A DNA stretch of 18,592 bases from Ophioceras dolichostomum (taxonomy: Eukaryota; Ascomycota; Sordariomycetes; Magnaporthales; Ophioceraceae). The stretch covers positions 1 to 18,592 of the forward strand of contig PYST01000531.1 of assembly GCA_003049485.1 (NCBI GenBank), given 5' to 3'. This document shows positions 18,526 to 18,592 of this stretch, piece by piece (position 1 is the first letter of the stretch; every line of letters starts with the position of its first letter). The position numbers and the translations under genes are program-made. The notes below the pieces were generated by a model. That model was not told the origin of the DNA. It searched no databases and saw nothing but the letters and a program-made list of their open reading frames with translations.

Positions 18526-18592
18526 CCCCCCCAAAACACACCTATTTCCTTAACAAACACCAATTTGAACTCCCAATCGCCCTCCTGGGGCC

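Noticed and set aside
1..18592. A secondary-metabolite gene cluster suggested by a TRI12-type MFS and a flavo-oxidoreductase
   Set aside because: No backbone synthase, terpene cyclase, P450 or pathway regulator is present in the window, and the genes between are of unrelated type.

Overview
The window reads as genomic DNA of a filamentous ascomycete (Pezizomycotina). A Sordariomycete is my best guess, because the coding DNA is GC-rich, the introns are short (62-165 nt) with GT..AG ends, CCTA/TAGGTACC-type motifs are scattered between genes, and the gene families are typical of moulds. There are no operons, ribosome-binding sites, CRISPR arrays, recognisable tRNA or rRNA genes, or transposon coding regions.

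Layout. (1) 1572-3900 (+): a seven-exon MFS transporter of the TRI12/siderophore-transporter type. (2) 4313-8863 (-), convergent with it: a two-exon NLR-like protein with a HeLo domain, a NACHT NTPase, about 17 ankyrin repeats and a C-terminal ZZ-like finger. Its single intron lies at the HeLo/NACHT boundary. (3) 9614-11116 (-): an intronless FAD-dependent (DAO-fold) oxidoreductase. (4) After a 1.77-kb divergent intergenic region, 12886-15113 (+): a six-exon ferroportin-family (SLC40) transporter. (5) 15835-17634 (+): an intronless secreted Ser/Thr/Pro-rich protein with a signal peptide and a GPI-type tail. (6) 18157 to the right edge (-): the 3' end of a gene resembling the C-terminus of HET-domain proteins. 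It is incomplete in the window.

How they fit together. The genes do not form an obvious biosynthetic cluster. Two themes recur. One is metal or small-molecule transport (TRI12-type MFS and ferroportin). The other is fungal non-self recognition or regulated cell death (HeLo-NACHT-ANK and the HET-like fragment). The most notable points are the full HeLo-NACHT-ANK-ZZ architecture and a ferroportin whose human-type metal-site residues all appear substituted in a hand alignment. Splice sites were inferred by eye from reading frame, GT/AG signals and remembered family sequence, so they need transcript support.
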